Positions 9,519 through 21,410 of a stretch of DNA of 63,268 nucleotides are shown here, piece after piece. Position numbers and translations under genes: made by a program. Each line of letters begins with the position of its first letter. Positions within the stretch are counted from its first letter, which is position 1. The stretch is from contig NZ_AUCC01000011.1 in the NCBI RefSeq assembly GCF_000429565.1, positions 1 through 63,268 of the forward strand, given 5' to 3'. The stretch is from Arsenophonus nasoniae DSM 15247 (lineage in GTDB: Bacteria > Pseudomonadota > Gammaproteobacteria > Enterobacterales > Enterobacteriaceae). The notes below the pieces were generated by a model. That model was not told the DNA's origin, searched no databases, and saw nothing but the letters and a program-made list of their open reading frames with translations.

Positions 9519-9698
9519 AATTATTCTTATTACCTCTTTTCGGCATTAATTATCTGCTCTATTTTCCACTCATCATACTAACAGTATTCATATAATATTT
9601 TGTATTAAATAAAATTTACTCAGAAAATAAAAGGAGAAATAAATTTTTTAAGGATCATTTCTGATAATAAATCAACGATAAAACATTTTACGCATTAA

Positions 9699-9734
9699 AA
9701 AATGGAAATAACCATTAATAGTTATTTCCATTTT
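9699..9734 (-). terminator. Rho-independent terminator after accA
   Basis: On the minus strand, 14-base arms (9721-9734 and 9699-9712) enclose an 8-base loop and are followed by a T run. It lies 20 bases beyond the accA stop and ends the long envelope/dnaE/accA operon. The rest of the 9519-9698 gap holds no recognisable gene. Confidence 0.88.
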
Positions 9735-9754
9735 ATTCATTTGCTACCGCAATA

Positions 9755-10714
9755 TTAGCAATAACCACATTCCATTAAACGTTGATAACGTCTGTTTATC
9801 AACTCTTCCGGACTAAAAGAATCGATATCACTCAAATCATTTAAAATCCGCTGTTTAAGATTATGCGCAATTTGCTCATAATTACGATGCGCGCCACCTA
9901 GCGGCTCTTCAACAATGTTATCAATCAGATTAAGTGATTTTAAACGCGAAGCGGTGATCCCCATCGCTTCAGCGGCTAATGGTGCTTTATCGGCGCTTTT
10001 CCAAAGAATAGAAGCACAGCCCTCGGGTGAGATAACAGAATAAGTACTGTATTGTAACATATTCACTTTATCACCCACACCTATAGCTAATGCGCCACCA
10101 GAGCCTCCCTCACCAATTACGGTACAGATAATAGGCACAGAGAGCCGTGACATTTCACGTAAATTACGCGCAATTGCTTCAGACTGACCGCGTTCCTCCG
10201 CCCCAACACCAGGATAGGCTCCCGGTGTATCGATAAAGGTAATAATCGGTAATTTAAAACGCTCTGCGATTTCCATCAATCGTAAAGCCTTACGGTATCC
10301 TTCCGGTGCTGGCATGCCAAAATTACGCCGAATCTTTTCTTTTGTTTCACGCCCTTTTTGATGGCCAATAACCATTACTGGACGCCCATCCAACCGAGCC
10401 AATCCGCCAACAATGGCTTTATCATCAGCATAAGCACGATCACCCGCTAGCTCCTGGAAATGAGTGAATATACGCTGAGCATAATCCAGGGTATAAGGTC
10501 GCATCGGATGACGAGCAAGTTGTGCTATTTGCCAAGCGCCTAAGTCAGAAAAAATTTTGCGTGTTAACTCTAAACTCTTTTCGCGAAGTCTAGCGACCTC
10601 TTCATCTAGGTCAATATCTAGCTTGGTATCCTGACGATTTACTGCCGTTAACGAGTCTATTTTTGCTTCCAACTCAGCAATCGGCTGTTCAAAATCCAGA
10701 AAATTAAGGCTCAT
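9755..10714 (-). CDS. accA: Acetyl-CoA carboxylase carboxyltransferase subunit alpha
   Basis: AccA and AccD form the carboxyltransferase that moves CO2 from biotin to acetyl-CoA, giving malonyl-CoA for fatty acid synthesis. The 319-residue length equals E. coli AccA. Typical stretches are [43 protein letters not shown] and [15 protein letters not shown] (crotonase-like fold). It is the last gene of the minus-strand cluster, 11 bases after dnaE, the same order as dnaE-accA in E. coli. Confidence 0.98.
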   Translation of the reverse strand: MSLNFLDFEQPIAELEAKIDSLTAVNRQDTKLDIDLDEEVARLREKSLELTRKIFSDLGAWQIAQLARHPMRPYTLDYAQRIFTHFQELAGDRAYADDKAIVGGLARLDGRPVMVIGHQKGRETKEKIRRNFGMPAPEGYRKALRLMEIAERFKLPIITFIDTPGAYPGVGAEERGQSEAIARNLREMSRLSVPIICTVIGEGGSGGALAIGVGDKVNMLQYSTYSVISPEGCASILWKSADKAPLAAEAMGITASRLKSLNLIDNIVEEPLGGAHRNYEQIAHNLKQRILNDLSDIDSFSPEELINRRYQRLMECGYC

Positions 10715-10725
10715 AATATTCCTAT

Positions 10726-13700
10726 TTAGTCAAATTCTAATTCTACCTGCTGATTACCTAGCAGAGTTCGCAGCTCAATCAGAAGATTATCTGTCGGTGT
10801 TACCCGCCAAGTGACGCCTAATTTTAATTTAGCGCGCGCGTCTTTTTTCTGATAATAAAGATTAACCGGTATTGTTCCTGAACGATAAGGTTCCAATGTG
10901 CTACGAAGACGGTTTAATAATTGGTCATCAATTTGTCTATCTGTCAATGAAATAGCAATACTCCGGGCATATTTTGCCCGAGCTTCGCTAAGATCCATCA
11001 ATTCACGAACAGACATTTTATTACCACCATTGAATTCATCAAAGCTGACCTGACCTGTGGCAATTAATATTTTATCTTTCTCTAGTAAATGCTGATACTT
11101 TTCTAATGCATCAGAAAATAACATGATATCCAAGCGCCCAGAACGATCATCTAAAGTACATATGCCTATTCTGTTGCCACGCTTAGTTGTTACCACTTTA
11201 GCTGTTAGCGCTAAACCAACCACCGTAGACATTTGTCCCCGCGGCGTTGGATTCACATCCTTAAGTCTTAATCCACTAGTATAACGTTCAATCTCTGACA
11301 AATAGGCGGTAATAGGATGCCCAGTTAAATAAAGACCGAGCGTTTCACGTTCACCTTCTAATATTAAATGTTCAGGCCATTTCGCTACACTAGCATAAGA
11401 TTGTTCAACCTGCTCAGGCGCTTCAGCTAATACGCCAAACATATCAGTTTGTCCAATAGCTTCTGCTTTAGCATGTTGATCCGCCGCTTTTAAGGCATCT
11501 TCTAATGAAGACATTAATGCGGCACGATGCGGACCTAAATGATCAAAAGCACCGGACATTATCAATTTTTCCATCACTCGACGATTAAGTTTTTTAGTAT
11601 CGACCCGCGCACAAAGATCAAAAATTTCTTTAAAATAACCACCTTTTTGTCGAGATTCAATAATGGCTTCTATTGGACCTTCACCAACACCTTTAATTGC
11701 ACCAATACCATAAACAATTTCACCTCTGTCATTGACATGAAAATGGTATAATCCACTGTTGATATCGGGTGGTAGTACTTTCAACCCCATACGCCAACAT
11801 TCGTCAACTAAACTAACCACTTTCTCGGTATTATCCATATCCGCTGTCATCACGGCTGCCATAAATTCAGCCGGATAGTGGGTTTTTAACCAAAGGGTTT
11901 GGTAAGAAACTAAAGCATAAGCAGCAGAATGTGATTTATTAAATCCGTAACCGGCAAATTTTTCCACCAGGTCAAAGATTTTCATGCCTAACTCACCATC
12001 TATACCATTTTTAACTGCTCCCGCTTCAAAAATTGAGCGCTGTTGTGCCATTTCTTCCGGCTTTTTCTTACCCATTGCCCGCCGGAGCATATCTGCGCCA
12101 CCTAGCGTATAGCCAGCAAGTACCTGAGCAATCTGCATGACTTGTTCTTGATAAAGAATGATACCGTAGGTAGGCTCTAAGACCGTTTGTAATGATGCAT
12201 GCTGCCATTCAACATCAGGATAAGAGATGGCTTCTCGCCCATGCTTGCGATCAATAAAATTATCCACCATCCCTGACTGTAGTGGGCCGGGACGAAAAAG
12301 TGCAACCAAAGCGATCATATCTTCAAAGCAATCGGGACGTAATCGCTTAATCAGGTCTTTCATACCACGCGATTCAAGTTGAAATACCGCTGTCGTCTCT
12401 GCCCGTTGGAGCAGGTCAAAACATTTTTGGTCAGTAAGTGGGATCGTCGCGATATCAATGGGCGCTAAATTTTGTTTTGCTCGACGTTGATTAATCATAT
12501 CTAACGCCCAACTAATGATTGTCAAAGTCCGAAGACCCAGAAAATCAAATTTTACTAGACCGGCGTATTCAACATCATTTTTATCAAATTGAGTAAGCGG
12601 GTTTTGCCCTTCAGGATCACAATAAAGTGGTGCAAAATCGGTTATTTTGGTCGGCGCAATCACTACTCCGCCAGCATGTTTACCTGCATTGCGCGTCACA
12701 CCTTCCAGTTTACGCGCCATATCTATTAATGCCTTAACTTCCTCATCAGCATCATAAATTTCTTGCAGCTGTGGCTCAACAACAAATGCTTTTTCAAGGG
12801 TCATACCAGGATCAGATGGAACTAATTTGGCGATACGATCAACAAATCCATACGGATGCCCCAATACCCGGCCAACATCTCGAATAACCGCTTTTGCTGC
12901 CATGGTACCAAAGGTAATAATTTGTGAGACAGCTTCACGACCATACATTTGCGCAACATGTTCAATGACCTGATCGCGTTTTTCCATACAAAAATCGACA
13001 TCAAAGTCAGGCATGGATACACGTTCAGGATTAAGAAAACGTTCAAATAGCAGATCAAATTCAAGTGGATCCAAATCTGTAATTTTTAATGCGTAGGCCA
13101 CTAATGAGCCAGCACCTGAACCTCGTCCCGGGCCAACCGGGATAGCGTTATCTTTTGACCATTGAATAAACTCCATTACGATCAGAAAATAACCCGGGAA
13201 ACCCATTTGGTTAATCACGCGTAATTCAGTATCTAAACGTTCATCATATTCAATCCGTCGCTCAGCTCTTTCTTTCTCATTGGGATAAAGGAATTGTAAA
13301 CGTTCTTCCAGACCAGCTTTAGCACATTTGATAAGGAAATCTTCCGTTGCCATATCCCCAGTGGGAAATTGCGGCAGAAAATATTCACCTAAACGCATCA
13401 TCACATTACAGCGCTTAGCAATTTCGACACTATTTTCAAGTGCTTCAGGAATGTCAGCAAATAACTCAACCATTTCCTGTTCACTGCGTAGATATTGCTG
13501 AGGACTATAATTTTTAGGTCTTTTCTGATCAGCGAGTGTAAAACCATCATGGATCGCCACCCGTATTTCATGTGCGGCAAAATCATCACTATTAATAAAG
13601 CGAACATTGTTGGTGGCTACGACTGGCACGCCTTTTTCAGCCGCCAATTGGACTGCTGCATGTAAATAACTTTCTTCATCAGGCCGTCCTGTCCTAACAA

Positions 13701-14208
13701 GTTCCAGATAATAGTTATTAGGGAAATGAGTTTGATAAAAATCCAAACATTGCTCAACCAGTTGCTGATTTCCGCGTAATAGAAATTTACCCACATCTCC
13801 CAGACAACCACCTGACAGTAATAATAGCCCTTCTTTATGGGTTACCAACCATTCTCGTTTGATTGTTGGTCCTATCGCGCCATAACCTTTTTGATAGGCT
13901 GCTGAAATAAGTAATGTCAGATTATGGTAACCTTTATTATCTCTAGCCAGGATGGTTAAGTGAGCAACTTCATCACCGAGTAACTCACTTTCTAGATAAA
14001 AATCTGCACCAATTATCGGCTTAATACCCTCTGCATGAGCAGCACCATAAAATTTTATTAAACCATAAAGATTGGTAAAATCAGTTATCGCCAGTGCCGG
14101 CATGCCTAATTCTGCCACTCGATTAACGAGTGGGTTAATTTTTGCTAATCCATCGATAATGGAATAGTCACTATGGACGCGCAAGTGTATAAAACGTGGT
14201 TCGGCCAT
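10726..14208 (-). CDS. dnaE: DNA polymerase III alpha (catalytic) subunit
   Basis: Replicative polymerase of the chromosome. At 1160 residues it has exactly the E. coli length. The N-terminal PHP domain begins [12 protein letters not shown]. The palm catalytic pair D401 and D403 sits in MPDFDVDFC, with the finger and thumb regions following. The beta-clamp and OB-fold (about 990-1075) and tau-binding C-terminal regions are present. It lies between rnhB (4-base gap) and accA (11-base gap), so replication, RNA removal and lipid genes share one transcript as in E. coli. Confidence 0.98.
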   Translation of the reverse strand: MAEPRFIHLRVHSDYSIIDGLAKINPLVNRVAELGMPALAITDFTNLYGLIKFYGAAHAEGIKPIIGADFYLESELLGDEVAHLTILARDNKGYHNLTLLISAAYQKGYGAIGPTIKREWLVTHKEGLLLLSGGCLGDVGKFLLRGNQQLVEQCLDFYQTHFPNNYYLELVRTGRPDEESYLHAAVQLAAEKGVPVVATNNVRFINSDDFAAHEIRVAIHDGFTLADQKRPKNYSPQQYLRSEQEMVELFADIPEALENSVEIAKRCNVMMRLGEYFLPQFPTGDMATEDFLIKCAKAGLEERLQFLYPNEKERAERRIEYDERLDTELRVINQMGFPGYFLIVMEFIQWSKDNAIPVGPGRGSGAGSLVAYALKITDLDPLEFDLLFERFLNPERVSMPDFDVDFCMEKRDQVIEHVAQMYGREAVSQIITFGTMAAKAVIRDVGRVLGHPYGFVDRIAKLVPSDPGMTLEKAFVVEPQLQEIYDADEEVKALIDMARKLEGVTRNAGKHAGGVVIAPTKITDFAPLYCDPEGQNPLTQFDKNDVEYAGLVKFDFLGLRTLTIISWALDMINQRRAKQNLAPIDIATIPLTDQKCFDLLQRAETTAVFQLESRGMKDLIKRLRPDCFEDMIALVALFRPGPLQSGMVDNFIDRKHGREAISYPDVEWQHASLQTVLEPTYGIILYQEQVMQIAQVLAGYTLGGADMLRRAMGKKKPEEMAQQRSIFEAGAVKNGIDGELGMKIFDLVEKFAGYGFNKSHSAAYALVSYQTLWLKTHYPAEFMAAVMTADMDNTEKVVSLVDECWRMGLKVLPPDINSGLYHFHVNDRGEIVYGIGAIKGVGEGPIEAIIESRQKGGYFKEIFDLCARVDTKKLNRRVMEKLIMSGAFDHLGPHRAALMSSLEDALKAADQHAKAEAIGQTDMFGVLAEAPEQVEQSYASVAKWPEHLILEGERETLGLYLTGHPITAYLSEIERYTSGLRLKDVNPTPRGQMSTVVGLALTAKVVTTKRGNRIGICTLDDRSGRLDIMLFSDALEKYQHLLEKDKILIATGQVSFDEFNGGNKMSVRELMDLSEARAKYARSIAISLTDRQIDDQLLNRLRSTLEPYRSGTIPVNLYYQKKDARAKLKLGVTWRVTPTDNLLIELRTLLGNQQVELEFD

Positions 14209-14212
14209 TTTC

Positions 14213-14815
14213 TTAGCTATACTCTCTAGAATTTAGTACTCGGCGAACAGGAGCAAAACTTTTGCGATGAAACTGTGTTGCACCATGCTGAGCCAGTTTT
14301 TCTAAATGAAATGCTGTTGGGTAACCTTTATGTTGAGCAAAACCATACTCTGGAAAAAGGATATCTAACTCTCGCATTTCCCTATCACGGGTCACTTTCG
14401 CTAATATTGACGCGGCGCTAATTTCTTGCACTAAACTATCACCTTTAATAATTGCCTGAGAAGGTACAGGAAAACCTGGGCTCTTATTGCCGTCCACCAA
14501 AACAATATCAGGCCGAGTGGTAAGTCCTGCCACTGCTCTGCGCATGGCTAAAAAAGTTGCCTGTAATATATTGATTTTATCTATCTCTTCGGGCTCTGCA
14601 CGCCCAATGCTCCAACATAATGCCTTGTCTAGAATCTCAATACAGAGTGCATTACGCCGCTTTTCGGTTAATTTTTTTGAATCCGCTAATCCTATTATCG
14701 GCTGTTTGGGATCTAAAATCACGGCCGCTGTCACCACTGCCCCAACTAAAGGTCCTCGGCCTACCTCATCAACACCAGCAATAAATTTAGCTTTAGGATA
14801 AATAAAATTATTCAT
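14213..14815 (-). CDS. rnhB: Ribonuclease HII
   Basis: Cleaves RNA in RNA-DNA hybrids and at single ribonucleotides in DNA. The 200-residue protein shows the catalytic [12 protein letters not shown] motif (Asp16, Glu17) and the later VDGNKSPG stretch with the third acidic residue. Its start overlaps the lpxB stop by 4 bases (ATGA), and dnaE follows 4 bases after its stop, so it is translationally embedded in the cluster. Length is close to E. coli RnhB (198). Confidence 0.97.
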   Translation of the reverse strand: MNNFIYPKAKFIAGVDEVGRGPLVGAVVTAAVILDPKQPIIGLADSKKLTEKRRNALCIEILDKALCWSIGRAEPEEIDKINILQATFLAMRRAVAGLTTRPDIVLVDGNKSPGFPVPSQAIIKGDSLVQEISAASILAKVTRDREMRELDILFPEYGFAQHKGYPTAFHLEKLAQHGATQFHRKSFAPVRRVLNSREYS

Positions 14816-15984
14816 TTTTTACTTACCTCCAAGACGGCTTCTGCCGCTTGTTGATCCGCATGGCAACGGATACTTTGATGTAGTTGCAAGAAGGTCTGTT
14901 TTAGCTGCTCAACCTTTTTTTCGTCGTTTAGCAAAGACTTTAGTGAGGCTGCTAAATGTTCAGGTTGACAATCTTGCTGAATAAATTCTTTAACCAATGC
15001 TTCGCCTGCTAATAAATTAGGCAACGAAATAAAAGGCGTTTTAACCAAGCGCTTAGCTAACCAATAGGTTATTGGCTTCATTCGATATGCAACTACTATT
15101 GGACATTTTGCTAACATACATTCTAATGAAGCTGTCCCCGAAGCTAATAAAGTAACATCAGCTGCGATCATCGCTATGCGCGCTTGGCCATCTAAAATTT
15201 TCAGTGGTAAGGTAGGTGAAACCTCACGATAAATCGCTTCAAATTGCTGCCGACGTTGTTGATTAACGATAGGAACTAAGATTTGCAATCGAGGAAAGTC
15301 TTTTAACAAAATTTGAGCAGCGTGCAAAAAATCTGCACTCAACATTTCAATTTCAGCACGGCGGCTACCTGGTAAAATAGCCAAACATTTAGCATCATTG
15401 GTGATATTGAGTTGTGCTCTGGCTGCCTGTTTATCAGGCAGTAACGGGATGATATCAGCCATGGTATGGCCGATAAAACGACAGGGAATGTCGTAGCGAT
15501 CATAAAACCTTTTTTCAAAGGGTAACAAAGCAAGCACCAGATTTGTCGCCTCCCCTATCTTGAAAACTCGATCCTGTCTCCACGCCCAAACAGAAGGACT
15601 GACGTAATGAATGGTTTTTATCCCTGTTTGCTTTAATTTCCTCTCAAGCGTAATATTAAAGTCAGGCGCATCTATGCCAACAAATACATCAGGCTGCAAG
15701 TTAGCAAAACGTCTAGTTAGGTCAACACGAATTTTTAATAATCGCGGAAGTCGCCCCAAAACTTCAACTATCCCCATAACAGCAAGCTCTTCCATCTCAT
15801 ACCAGGCTTCACAGCCCTCTGCTTGCATTAATGGGCCGGCAACACCGACAAAACGCGCATTAGGAACTTGCTGTTTTAACGCACGAATAAGACCGGCACC
15901 AAGTATGTCGCCTGATGTTTCTCCCGCAACGAGACCAATAGTCAAAGGTCGTTGTTGAATTGCAACTTGATGACTATTCGCCAA
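14812..15984 (-). CDS. lpxB: Lipid-A-disaccharide synthase
   Basis: Peripheral membrane glycosyltransferase (GT19) that joins UDP-diacylglucosamine and lipid X to make the lipid A disaccharide. The 390-residue protein has the family start [14 protein letters not shown], the [11 protein letters not shown] segment and the LPGSRRAEI and ASGTASLE nucleotide-binding stretches. It follows lpxA by 25 bases and overlaps rnhB. Length is slightly above E. coli (382). Confidence 0.97.
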   Translation of the reverse strand: MANSHQVAIQQRPLTIGLVAGETSGDILGAGLIRALKQQVPNARFVGVAGPLMQAEGCEAWYEMEELAVMGIVEVLGRLPRLLKIRVDLTRRFANLQPDVFVGIDAPDFNITLERKLKQTGIKTIHYVSPSVWAWRQDRVFKIGEATNLVLALLPFEKRFYDRYDIPCRFIGHTMADIIPLLPDKQAARAQLNITNDAKCLAILPGSRRAEIEMLSADFLHAAQILLKDFPRLQILVPIVNQQRRQQFEAIYREVSPTLPLKILDGQARIAMIAADVTLLASGTASLECMLAKCPIVVAYRMKPITYWLAKRLVKTPFISLPNLLAGEALVKEFIQQDCQPEHLAASLKSLLNDEKKVEQLKQTFLQLHQSIRCHADQQAAEAVLEVSKK

Positions 15985-16009
15985 AAATTTCTCCTATTCA
16001 GATTGCTTG

Positions 16010-16807
16010 TTAACGAATAATCCCGCGGTTAGATTGCGCTGAATTTTCTAAAAAATCACTCAATATTTTTACCTGTTGATTATTTTTGCCTAGTTCAACC
16101 AATTCTTGTCTGGCCTCGTCTAGCGTTTTACCACAGCGGTAAAGGATCTTATACGCGTTCCTAATCGCATGTAGTGATTCTTTATCAAAACCACGACGTT
16201 TTAAACCTTCAATATTCACACCATAAGGAGTCGCATGATTGCCTTGTGCAATGACATAAGGCGGAACATCTTGGGCAACACCGGAACAGCCTCCAACCAT
16301 AACATGAGCGCCAATTTGGCAAAATTGATGCACCGCACTCATACCACCAATAATGGCATAATCATTCAGTTTAACATGTCCACCAAGCGTACCGTTATTA
16401 GCAATTATACAATAATTGCCTAGCAAACAATCATGGGCGATATGGGTATTTACCATCAATAGATTATCATTACCTATTTTGGTTAAACCTCCGCCTTGCA
16501 GGGTACCTCGGTGAATAGTGCAACTCTCTCTAATGCGATTGCGATCACCAATCTCAACGCGCGTTTGCTCTCCTTGGTATTTTAAATCCTGATTAATTTC
16601 ACCTATAGTAACAAACTGAAATATCTGGTTATTACAACCAATTTTGGTATTGCCATTGACAACCACATGAGATTTCAGGGTGGTATCTGCCCCAATTTCA
16701 ACCTGAGAACCAATATAGCAAAACGGGCCTATACGGACATTCGCACCGATAATCGCGCCCTCTTCAATAATAGAAGAGGGATGAATAATCGCTGTTTTAT
16801 TAATCAT
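16010..16807 (-). CDS. lpxA: UDP-N-acetylglucosamine acyltransferase LpxA
   Basis: First enzyme of lipid A synthesis; it transfers R-3-hydroxyacyl from ACP to UDP-GlcNAc. The 265-residue protein is a left-handed beta-helix built of hexapeptide repeats. The catalytic His125 lies in NTHIAHDC, with His122 nearby. I place the start at the ATG at 16807 ([10 protein letters not shown]), which matches the E. coli N-terminus and has a GAGG site upstream. An in-frame extension of 13 codons runs into fabZ and is unlikely. It lies 14 bases after fabZ in the conserved lpxD-fabZ-lpxA-lpxB order. Confidence 0.97.
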   Translation of the reverse strand: MINKTAIIHPSSIIEEGAIIGANVRIGPFCYIGSQVEIGADTTLKSHVVVNGNTKIGCNNQIFQFVTIGEINQDLKYQGEQTRVEIGDRNRIRESCTIHRGTLQGGGLTKIGNDNLLMVNTHIAHDCLLGNYCIIANNGTLGGHVKLNDYAIIGGMSAVHQFCQIGAHVMVGGCSGVAQDVPPYVIAQGNHATPYGVNIEGLKRRGFDKESLHAIRNAYKILYRCGKTLDEARQELVELGKNNQQVKILSDFLENSAQSNRGIIR

Positions 16808-16821
16808 TTCAGCCCTCATTT

Positions 16822-17274
16822 TTACGCTTCTTGACTGCGAGCACACATCATTGTCGCTTCGCAGACAACTTTATCACCCACTTTTGCTATACCTTCAAAA
16901 CGTGTCAAACCACGCTTCGTTTTAACAAACGTTACCTCAAAAATCATCTGATCGCCAGGTTGTACCGGATGTTTAAATCTTGCTTCGTCAATGCCAGCGA
17001 AATAATAAAGTTCACCAGGCTCCAATTTTCCGACACTCTTGAAGGCTAAAATACCAGCAGCTTGAGCCATGGCTTCAAGAATTAATACACCCGGAAATAT
17101 GGGTTTACCAGGAAAATGACCTTGAAAGAAAGGTTCATTAAAAGAGACATTTTTTACTGCACGTAAAAATTTACTTTCTTCAAAATCCAACACACGATCA
17201 ACTAACAAAAAAGGATAGCGATGGGGTAACAACCCTAAAATTTCTTCTATATCCAGAGTATGTTTATCACTCAT
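16822..17274 (-). CDS. fabZ: (3R)-hydroxyacyl-ACP dehydratase FabZ
   Basis: Hot-dog-fold dehydratase that removes water from 3-hydroxyacyl-ACP in fatty acid elongation and competes with LpxA for hydroxymyristoyl-ACP. The 150-residue protein keeps the catalytic His53 in [12 protein letters not shown] and Glu67 in LILEAMAQ, and begins [13 protein letters not shown] downstream of a short N-terminus. It lies between lpxD (with a 113-base gap) and lpxA. Confidence 0.97.
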   Translation of the reverse strand: MSDKHTLDIEEILGLLPHRYPFLLVDRVLDFEESKFLRAVKNVSFNEPFFQGHFPGKPIFPGVLILEAMAQAAGILAFKSVGKLEPGELYYFAGIDEARFKHPVQPGDQMIFEVTFVKTKRGLTRFEGIAKVGDKVVCEATMMCARSQEA

Positions 17275-17320
17275 AGAAAAGACTCTTCTTGTTTAAATTT
17301 AAAAAATCATATATTAATAA

Positions 17321-17363
17321 TGCGGCCTGCTTTAACCCTAAATAAGGTTACTCACAGGCCGCA
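17321..17363 (-). other. Stem-loop in the lpxD-fabZ intergenic gap
   Basis: TGCGGCCTG (17321-17329) is complementary to CAGGCCGCA (17355-17363), with an inner AACC/GGTT pairing in the 25-base loop. There is no T run directly after it on the minus strand, so it does not look like an intrinsic terminator. It may be an RNA processing or stability element between lpxD and fabZ, whose E. coli genes lie closer together. Function is unknown. Confidence 0.5.
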
Positions 17364-17387
17364 ATTAACAAATCTACACAATGGTAT

Positions 17388-18416
17388 TTAGTTATTTTTA
17401 CTAAATACCTTACGTTCTAGTACCTTCAGTCGCTTAGCCATTTCGTTAATATTCAAGACTAAAGCGGCTGTTTTTCGCCAAACCTTATTTGGCTGTAATG
17501 GAATGCCTGAAGAGTATATTCCCGGCTCACTAATTGGACGCATTACCATTCCCATTCCGGTTATAGTAACTTTATCACAAATTTCCATATGTCCATTAAT
17601 CACGCTAGCTCCACCGATCATACAATATTGGCCTATTTTCAGGCTACCGGCCATAACGACTCCACCTGCAATAGCAGTATGATCACCGATAATCACATTA
17701 TGAGCAATCTGACATTGGTTATCAATGATGACCCCATTACCAATAATTGTATTGTCTAGTGCGCCGCGATCAATGGTTGTACAAGCACCGATTTCGACAT
17801 TATTACCAATGATAACTGTACCTAACTGCGGTATTTTTACCCATTGGCCTTTTTCATTTGCATAACCAAAACCATCTGAACCAATGACTGTTCCAGATTG
17901 AATTAAACACTGTTTACCTATCTCGACATTATGATAAATCGAAACATTTGCCCATAAACGCGTAGACTGACCGATCCTGACATTTTTACCGATAAAGCAA
18001 CCGGCGCCGATTATAACCTGATTACCTAATGTCACCCCTGACTCGATAACAGCATTAGCGCCAACGGCAACATCTTCACCGAGCTGAACATCTTCGGCAA
18101 TAACTGCAGAAGGATGGATATTTTGTGCAGGTTTAGGCGTTGTATCCAAAATTTGAGCTAATCGCGCATAGGCAAGATAAGGATCTTTAACCACTAATGC
18201 TGCTATTTTACTATCTGGTAGATCCTTCTGCTTTAATACCACAGCAGCAGCTTTACATTTTGCTAATTGCGTTAGGTAACGGCTATCCGATAAAAAAGTA
18301 ATTTGCCCTTCCTTCGCTAAATGCATAGGTGCAATACTGGTGATGATAATATTACCATCACCATGTAGCTGCGCGTCCAATTTTTGGGCTAAATCCGCTA
18401 ATCGAATAGAAACCAT
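17388..18416 (-). CDS. lpxD: UDP-3-O-(3-hydroxymyristoyl)glucosamine N-acyltransferase
   Basis: Third step of lipid A synthesis; adds the N-linked hydroxyacyl chain. The 342-residue protein has an N-terminal uridine-binding domain, a hexapeptide-repeat beta-helix (about 100-300), and catalytic His239 in [10 protein letters not shown], at the same position as in E. coli. A C-terminal helix follows. It lies 3 bases after skp, as in the conserved bamA-skp-lpxD cluster. Confidence 0.97.
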   Translation of the reverse strand: MVSIRLADLAQKLDAQLHGDGNIIITSIAPMHLAKEGQITFLSDSRYLTQLAKCKAAAVVLKQKDLPDSKIAALVVKDPYLAYARLAQILDTTPKPAQNIHPSAVIAEDVQLGEDVAVGANAVIESGVTLGNQVIIGAGCFIGKNVRIGQSTRLWANVSIYHNVEIGKQCLIQSGTVIGSDGFGYANEKGQWVKIPQLGTVIIGNNVEIGACTTIDRGALDNTIIGNGVIIDNQCQIAHNVIIGDHTAIAGGVVMAGSLKIGQYCMIGGASVINGHMEICDKVTITGMGMVMRPISEPGIYSSGIPLQPNKVWRKTAALVLNINEMAKRLKVLERKVFSKNN

Positions 18417-18419
18417 CTA

Positions 18420-18911
18420 TTATTTAACCTTCTTAATAACCAGATCGGTAATATTTTTCAGGTTGGAACTGTTTTCTGGGTAGAGAACCGTACTCGCGTC
18501 TACCACAACGTCATAACGCTCTTTCTCAGCAACAGCTTTGGTGGCCGTCTTTATAGTTTGCAAAATTTTATTGCGCTCTTCTTGCTGACGACGCTGGTTA
18601 TCTTGTTCAAATTGCTGTGCTTTTTTAAGAAAATCTGTCCGTTTAGCCTCAAATGCTTGCAGATCTTTCTCATTAGGCTTAGCCGCATTTTTTTGCAATT
18701 TTTCTGCTCGAGTCTGCAAATCTTTTTCCATATTTTGCAACTCGTTTGCTCGTCCTTTAAACTCTTTTTCAAGTTGCTTAGATACCGCTTTTTTGGTCGC
18801 TATGTCCTGAAAAACTTCACCGACGTTAATAACGGCAATTTTCTCGGCATAAGCACTGGTAGATACGGATAAAATTAAACCTAAACCTGCTGCACACAAC
18901 AATTTTTTCAC
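18420..18911 (-). CDS. skp: Periplasmic chaperone Skp (OmpH)
   Basis: Trimeric periplasmic holdase that carries unfolded outer-membrane proteins to BamA. The 163-residue precursor has a signal peptide (LCAAGLGLILSVSTSAYA, cleavage after about residue 22), then the short beta core beginning KIAVINVGEVFQ, and a long charged coiled-coil (about 45-125, rich in K, E, Q and R) forming the tentacles. It lies 60 bases after bamA and directly before lpxD. Length matches E. coli (161). Confidence 0.96.
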   Translation of the reverse strand: MKKLLCAAGLGLILSVSTSAYAEKIAVINVGEVFQDIATKKAVSKQLEKEFKGRANELQNMEKDLQTRAEKLQKNAAKPNEKDLQAFEAKRTDFLKKAQQFEQDNQRRQQEERNKILQTIKTATKAVAEKERYDVVVDASTVLYPENSSNLKNITDLVIKKVK

Positions 18912-18971
18912 ACTAAACTCCTTATCTCTTATGAACTGACCACAAGCGAATTGATGAATTGAATTGACGTT

Positions 18972-21377
18972 TTACCACGTCCTACCGATATTAAACTGAA
19001 ACTCTTCAGATTTGTCACCTTCATAATCTTTTATTGGCTTGGCATAAGAAAAGACCAGTGGGCCAAGCGGTGACATCCATTGCAATGCAATCCCTGTCGA
19101 AACTCGAATATTGGATGCCTTACCATAGTCAGGCATTCCTGCTCTCCAGCTTGCCGGGGTGTTACTCCAATTCGAATCCCAAACAGTACCCGCATCAATA
19201 AAGAAAGAGGTTCTGATTGAATTAGCATACTTTTCATCAATAAACGGGGTTGGCGTAATTAACTCTAATGACGCTGTTGCCATTGCATTACCACCAACAG
19301 CATCCGTTGATGGGCTGCCCGATTTTGGACTTATGTCACCCTTTTTATCTTTTTCAAGATAAATTGCTTTAGGACCGATATTATTGGAACGGAAACCACG
19401 TACCGTTCCGGCACCACCAGCATAAAAGTTTTCATAAAACGGTAATTCTTTACCGCCAAAACCATTACCGTAACCCAGCTGTGCTCGACCTAACAATACC
19501 CATTTATTATCTTCATCAATGGGATAATATTGCGATGTATCAAACCGAATCTTATAGTACTGATTATTAGAACCTGGAATAGTGATCTTACTATTTAATG
19601 AGGTTTTATTGCCCGCTGTCGGGAAGAAACCACGATCCAGGTTATTATAAGTCCAGCCTAAATTAAGGGTAAAATCATTAGCATTATAGCGCGCTTTATC
19701 ATCAAAATTGGGATTTTCGCCCATACTTTGTAAATAACGCCACATCCCAACTTGAGCTTTCATATCAGATAGGGAGTTATGAACAAAACCTGCTCCGATT
19801 CGAAACGCATTATTTTCATTAAAAGGAAAACTCAAGGTACTATCAACACCATAAGTTTTATTATTATAGCGTGAAAGATCGGCATCCTTGGCACTAAAAT
19901 CATTATAGAATAATCGCCCACCTAAGCTAACCCCATTAACTGTAAAGTAAGGATCAGTTAATGATAATTCCGCATAAGTCGAATAATCATTCTTGCTGGC
20001 ACTAATACCAACGGCATTACCTGTACCAAGCCAGTTTTCTTGTTGAACGCCGACTTGGAAACTGATACCACTCTCAGTACCAAAACCAATACCAAAGTTC
20101 ATCGAACCGGTATTGCGTTCTTTAACTTTATAGATAACATCAACTTCATCCGGTGTACCGGGTACTCGTTGCGTTTCAACATCAACGGTCTCAAAAAAGC
20201 CCGTTCGATTTAATCGTTCTTTACCCAGGTTAACCAAATCATTGCCTAACCAAGCGCCTTCCATTTGACGCATCTCACGACGTAAAACAGAATCTTTACT
20301 AACATCATTGCCGACAAAACGGATTTGGCGAACATAGAAACGGCTACCCGCATCAACATTCACATGCAGTTTTACCGTTTTATCTTCATCGTTGATTTCT
20401 GGTTGGGTAATAACACGGGGATAGGCATAACCATAACGGCCAAGGAGATCCTTGATTTTATTCTCCATGTTAGTGACTTCAGTACCATTATAAAGCGAAG
20501 CAGGTTTTATGGTGATTAATTGATTAATTTCATCATAATGACCAGCGGTTTCGCCATTCAATTCAACGCCTGATATGGTATATCTATCGCCCTCTGTAAC
20601 ATTGATGGTGACATAAATACCTTTCTTATCAGGTGTTAGACTGACATTGGTTGAATCGATATTAAATTTGGCATAACCCCGGTCGAGATAAAAACTGCGT
20701 AGTGTTTCTAAATCGCCAGCCAGTTTTTGTTTTTGATATTTTTGATCAGCAATAAAATTCCACCAAGGCACATCATCACGTAATTGAAAACGATTTACCA
20801 ATTCAGCAGTGGTAAATGCTTTATTACCGACGATATTAATCTGTTGAATCTTAGCTGAAACGCCTTCAGAAAAGATTAATTTTAAGTCAGCACGATTACG
20901 CGGTAACGGTGTGACGATAGCTTTAACCGTCGCGTTATACTTACCAACACTGTAATAAAAATCTTCAAGACCCTTTTCGATATTCGCCAGCTTAGTGCGA
21001 TCAAGAGCTTCACCAACGCGAATATTTGAAGCTTCAAGATTTTGCTTTAATAAATCGTCTTTAACTGACTTATTACCAGAGAATGTGATGCTTGCAATGG
21101 TTGGCCGCTCTTTTACTTGAACAATTAGCGTATTTCCATCACGCAAAACTCTAACATCTTCGAAATTACCCGTTGAAAATAGCGCTCGAATAGTACGACC
21201 TATATCGTCATTATTAATCGTATCTCCTACCCGAACCGGCATATTCAATAGTGCTGCACCAACGGCGACGCGCTGAAGTCCTTCAAAATGAATATCTTGT
21301 ACTACAAACCCGTCTGAACCGTATGCAGTGACGCTGCCAAATAGCAGCGATGCTATGAGCAACTTTTTCATCGCCAT
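18972..21377 (-). CDS. bamA: Outer-membrane protein assembly factor BamA
   Basis: Essential core of the BAM complex, which inserts beta-barrel proteins into the outer membrane. The 801-residue precursor has a signal peptide (cleavage after about residue 20), five POTRA repeats (about 21-420) and a 16-strand barrel. The conserved loop-6 VRGF motif is in [12 protein letters not shown], and the protein ends in FQFNIGRTW, a C-terminal beta-signal with a terminal aromatic. It follows rseP by 33 bases. The start MAMKKLL matches E. coli. Confidence 0.98.
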   Translation of the reverse strand: MAMKKLLIASLLFGSVTAYGSDGFVVQDIHFEGLQRVAVGAALLNMPVRVGDTINNDDIGRTIRALFSTGNFEDVRVLRDGNTLIVQVKERPTIASITFSGNKSVKDDLLKQNLEASNIRVGEALDRTKLANIEKGLEDFYYSVGKYNATVKAIVTPLPRNRADLKLIFSEGVSAKIQQINIVGNKAFTTAELVNRFQLRDDVPWWNFIADQKYQKQKLAGDLETLRSFYLDRGYAKFNIDSTNVSLTPDKKGIYVTINVTEGDRYTISGVELNGETAGHYDEINQLITIKPASLYNGTEVTNMENKIKDLLGRYGYAYPRVITQPEINDEDKTVKLHVNVDAGSRFYVRQIRFVGNDVSKDSVLRREMRQMEGAWLGNDLVNLGKERLNRTGFFETVDVETQRVPGTPDEVDVIYKVKERNTGSMNFGIGFGTESGISFQVGVQQENWLGTGNAVGISASKNDYSTYAELSLTDPYFTVNGVSLGGRLFYNDFSAKDADLSRYNNKTYGVDSTLSFPFNENNAFRIGAGFVHNSLSDMKAQVGMWRYLQSMGENPNFDDKARYNANDFTLNLGWTYNNLDRGFFPTAGNKTSLNSKITIPGSNNQYYKIRFDTSQYYPIDEDNKWVLLGRAQLGYGNGFGGKELPFYENFYAGGAGTVRGFRSNNIGPKAIYLEKDKKGDISPKSGSPSTDAVGGNAMATASLELITPTPFIDEKYANSIRTSFFIDAGTVWDSNWSNTPASWRAGMPDYGKASNIRVSTGIALQWMSPLGPLVFSYAKPIKDYEGDKSEEFQFNIGRTW

Positions 21378-21410
21378 TGTTGTTATGAGTATTCCTAACT
21401 AGTCTCTCTC

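Noticed and set aside
15611-15958. Plus-strand open frame of 115 codons opposite lpxB
   Set aside because: It is a frame shadow of the strongly conserved lpxB coding strand.
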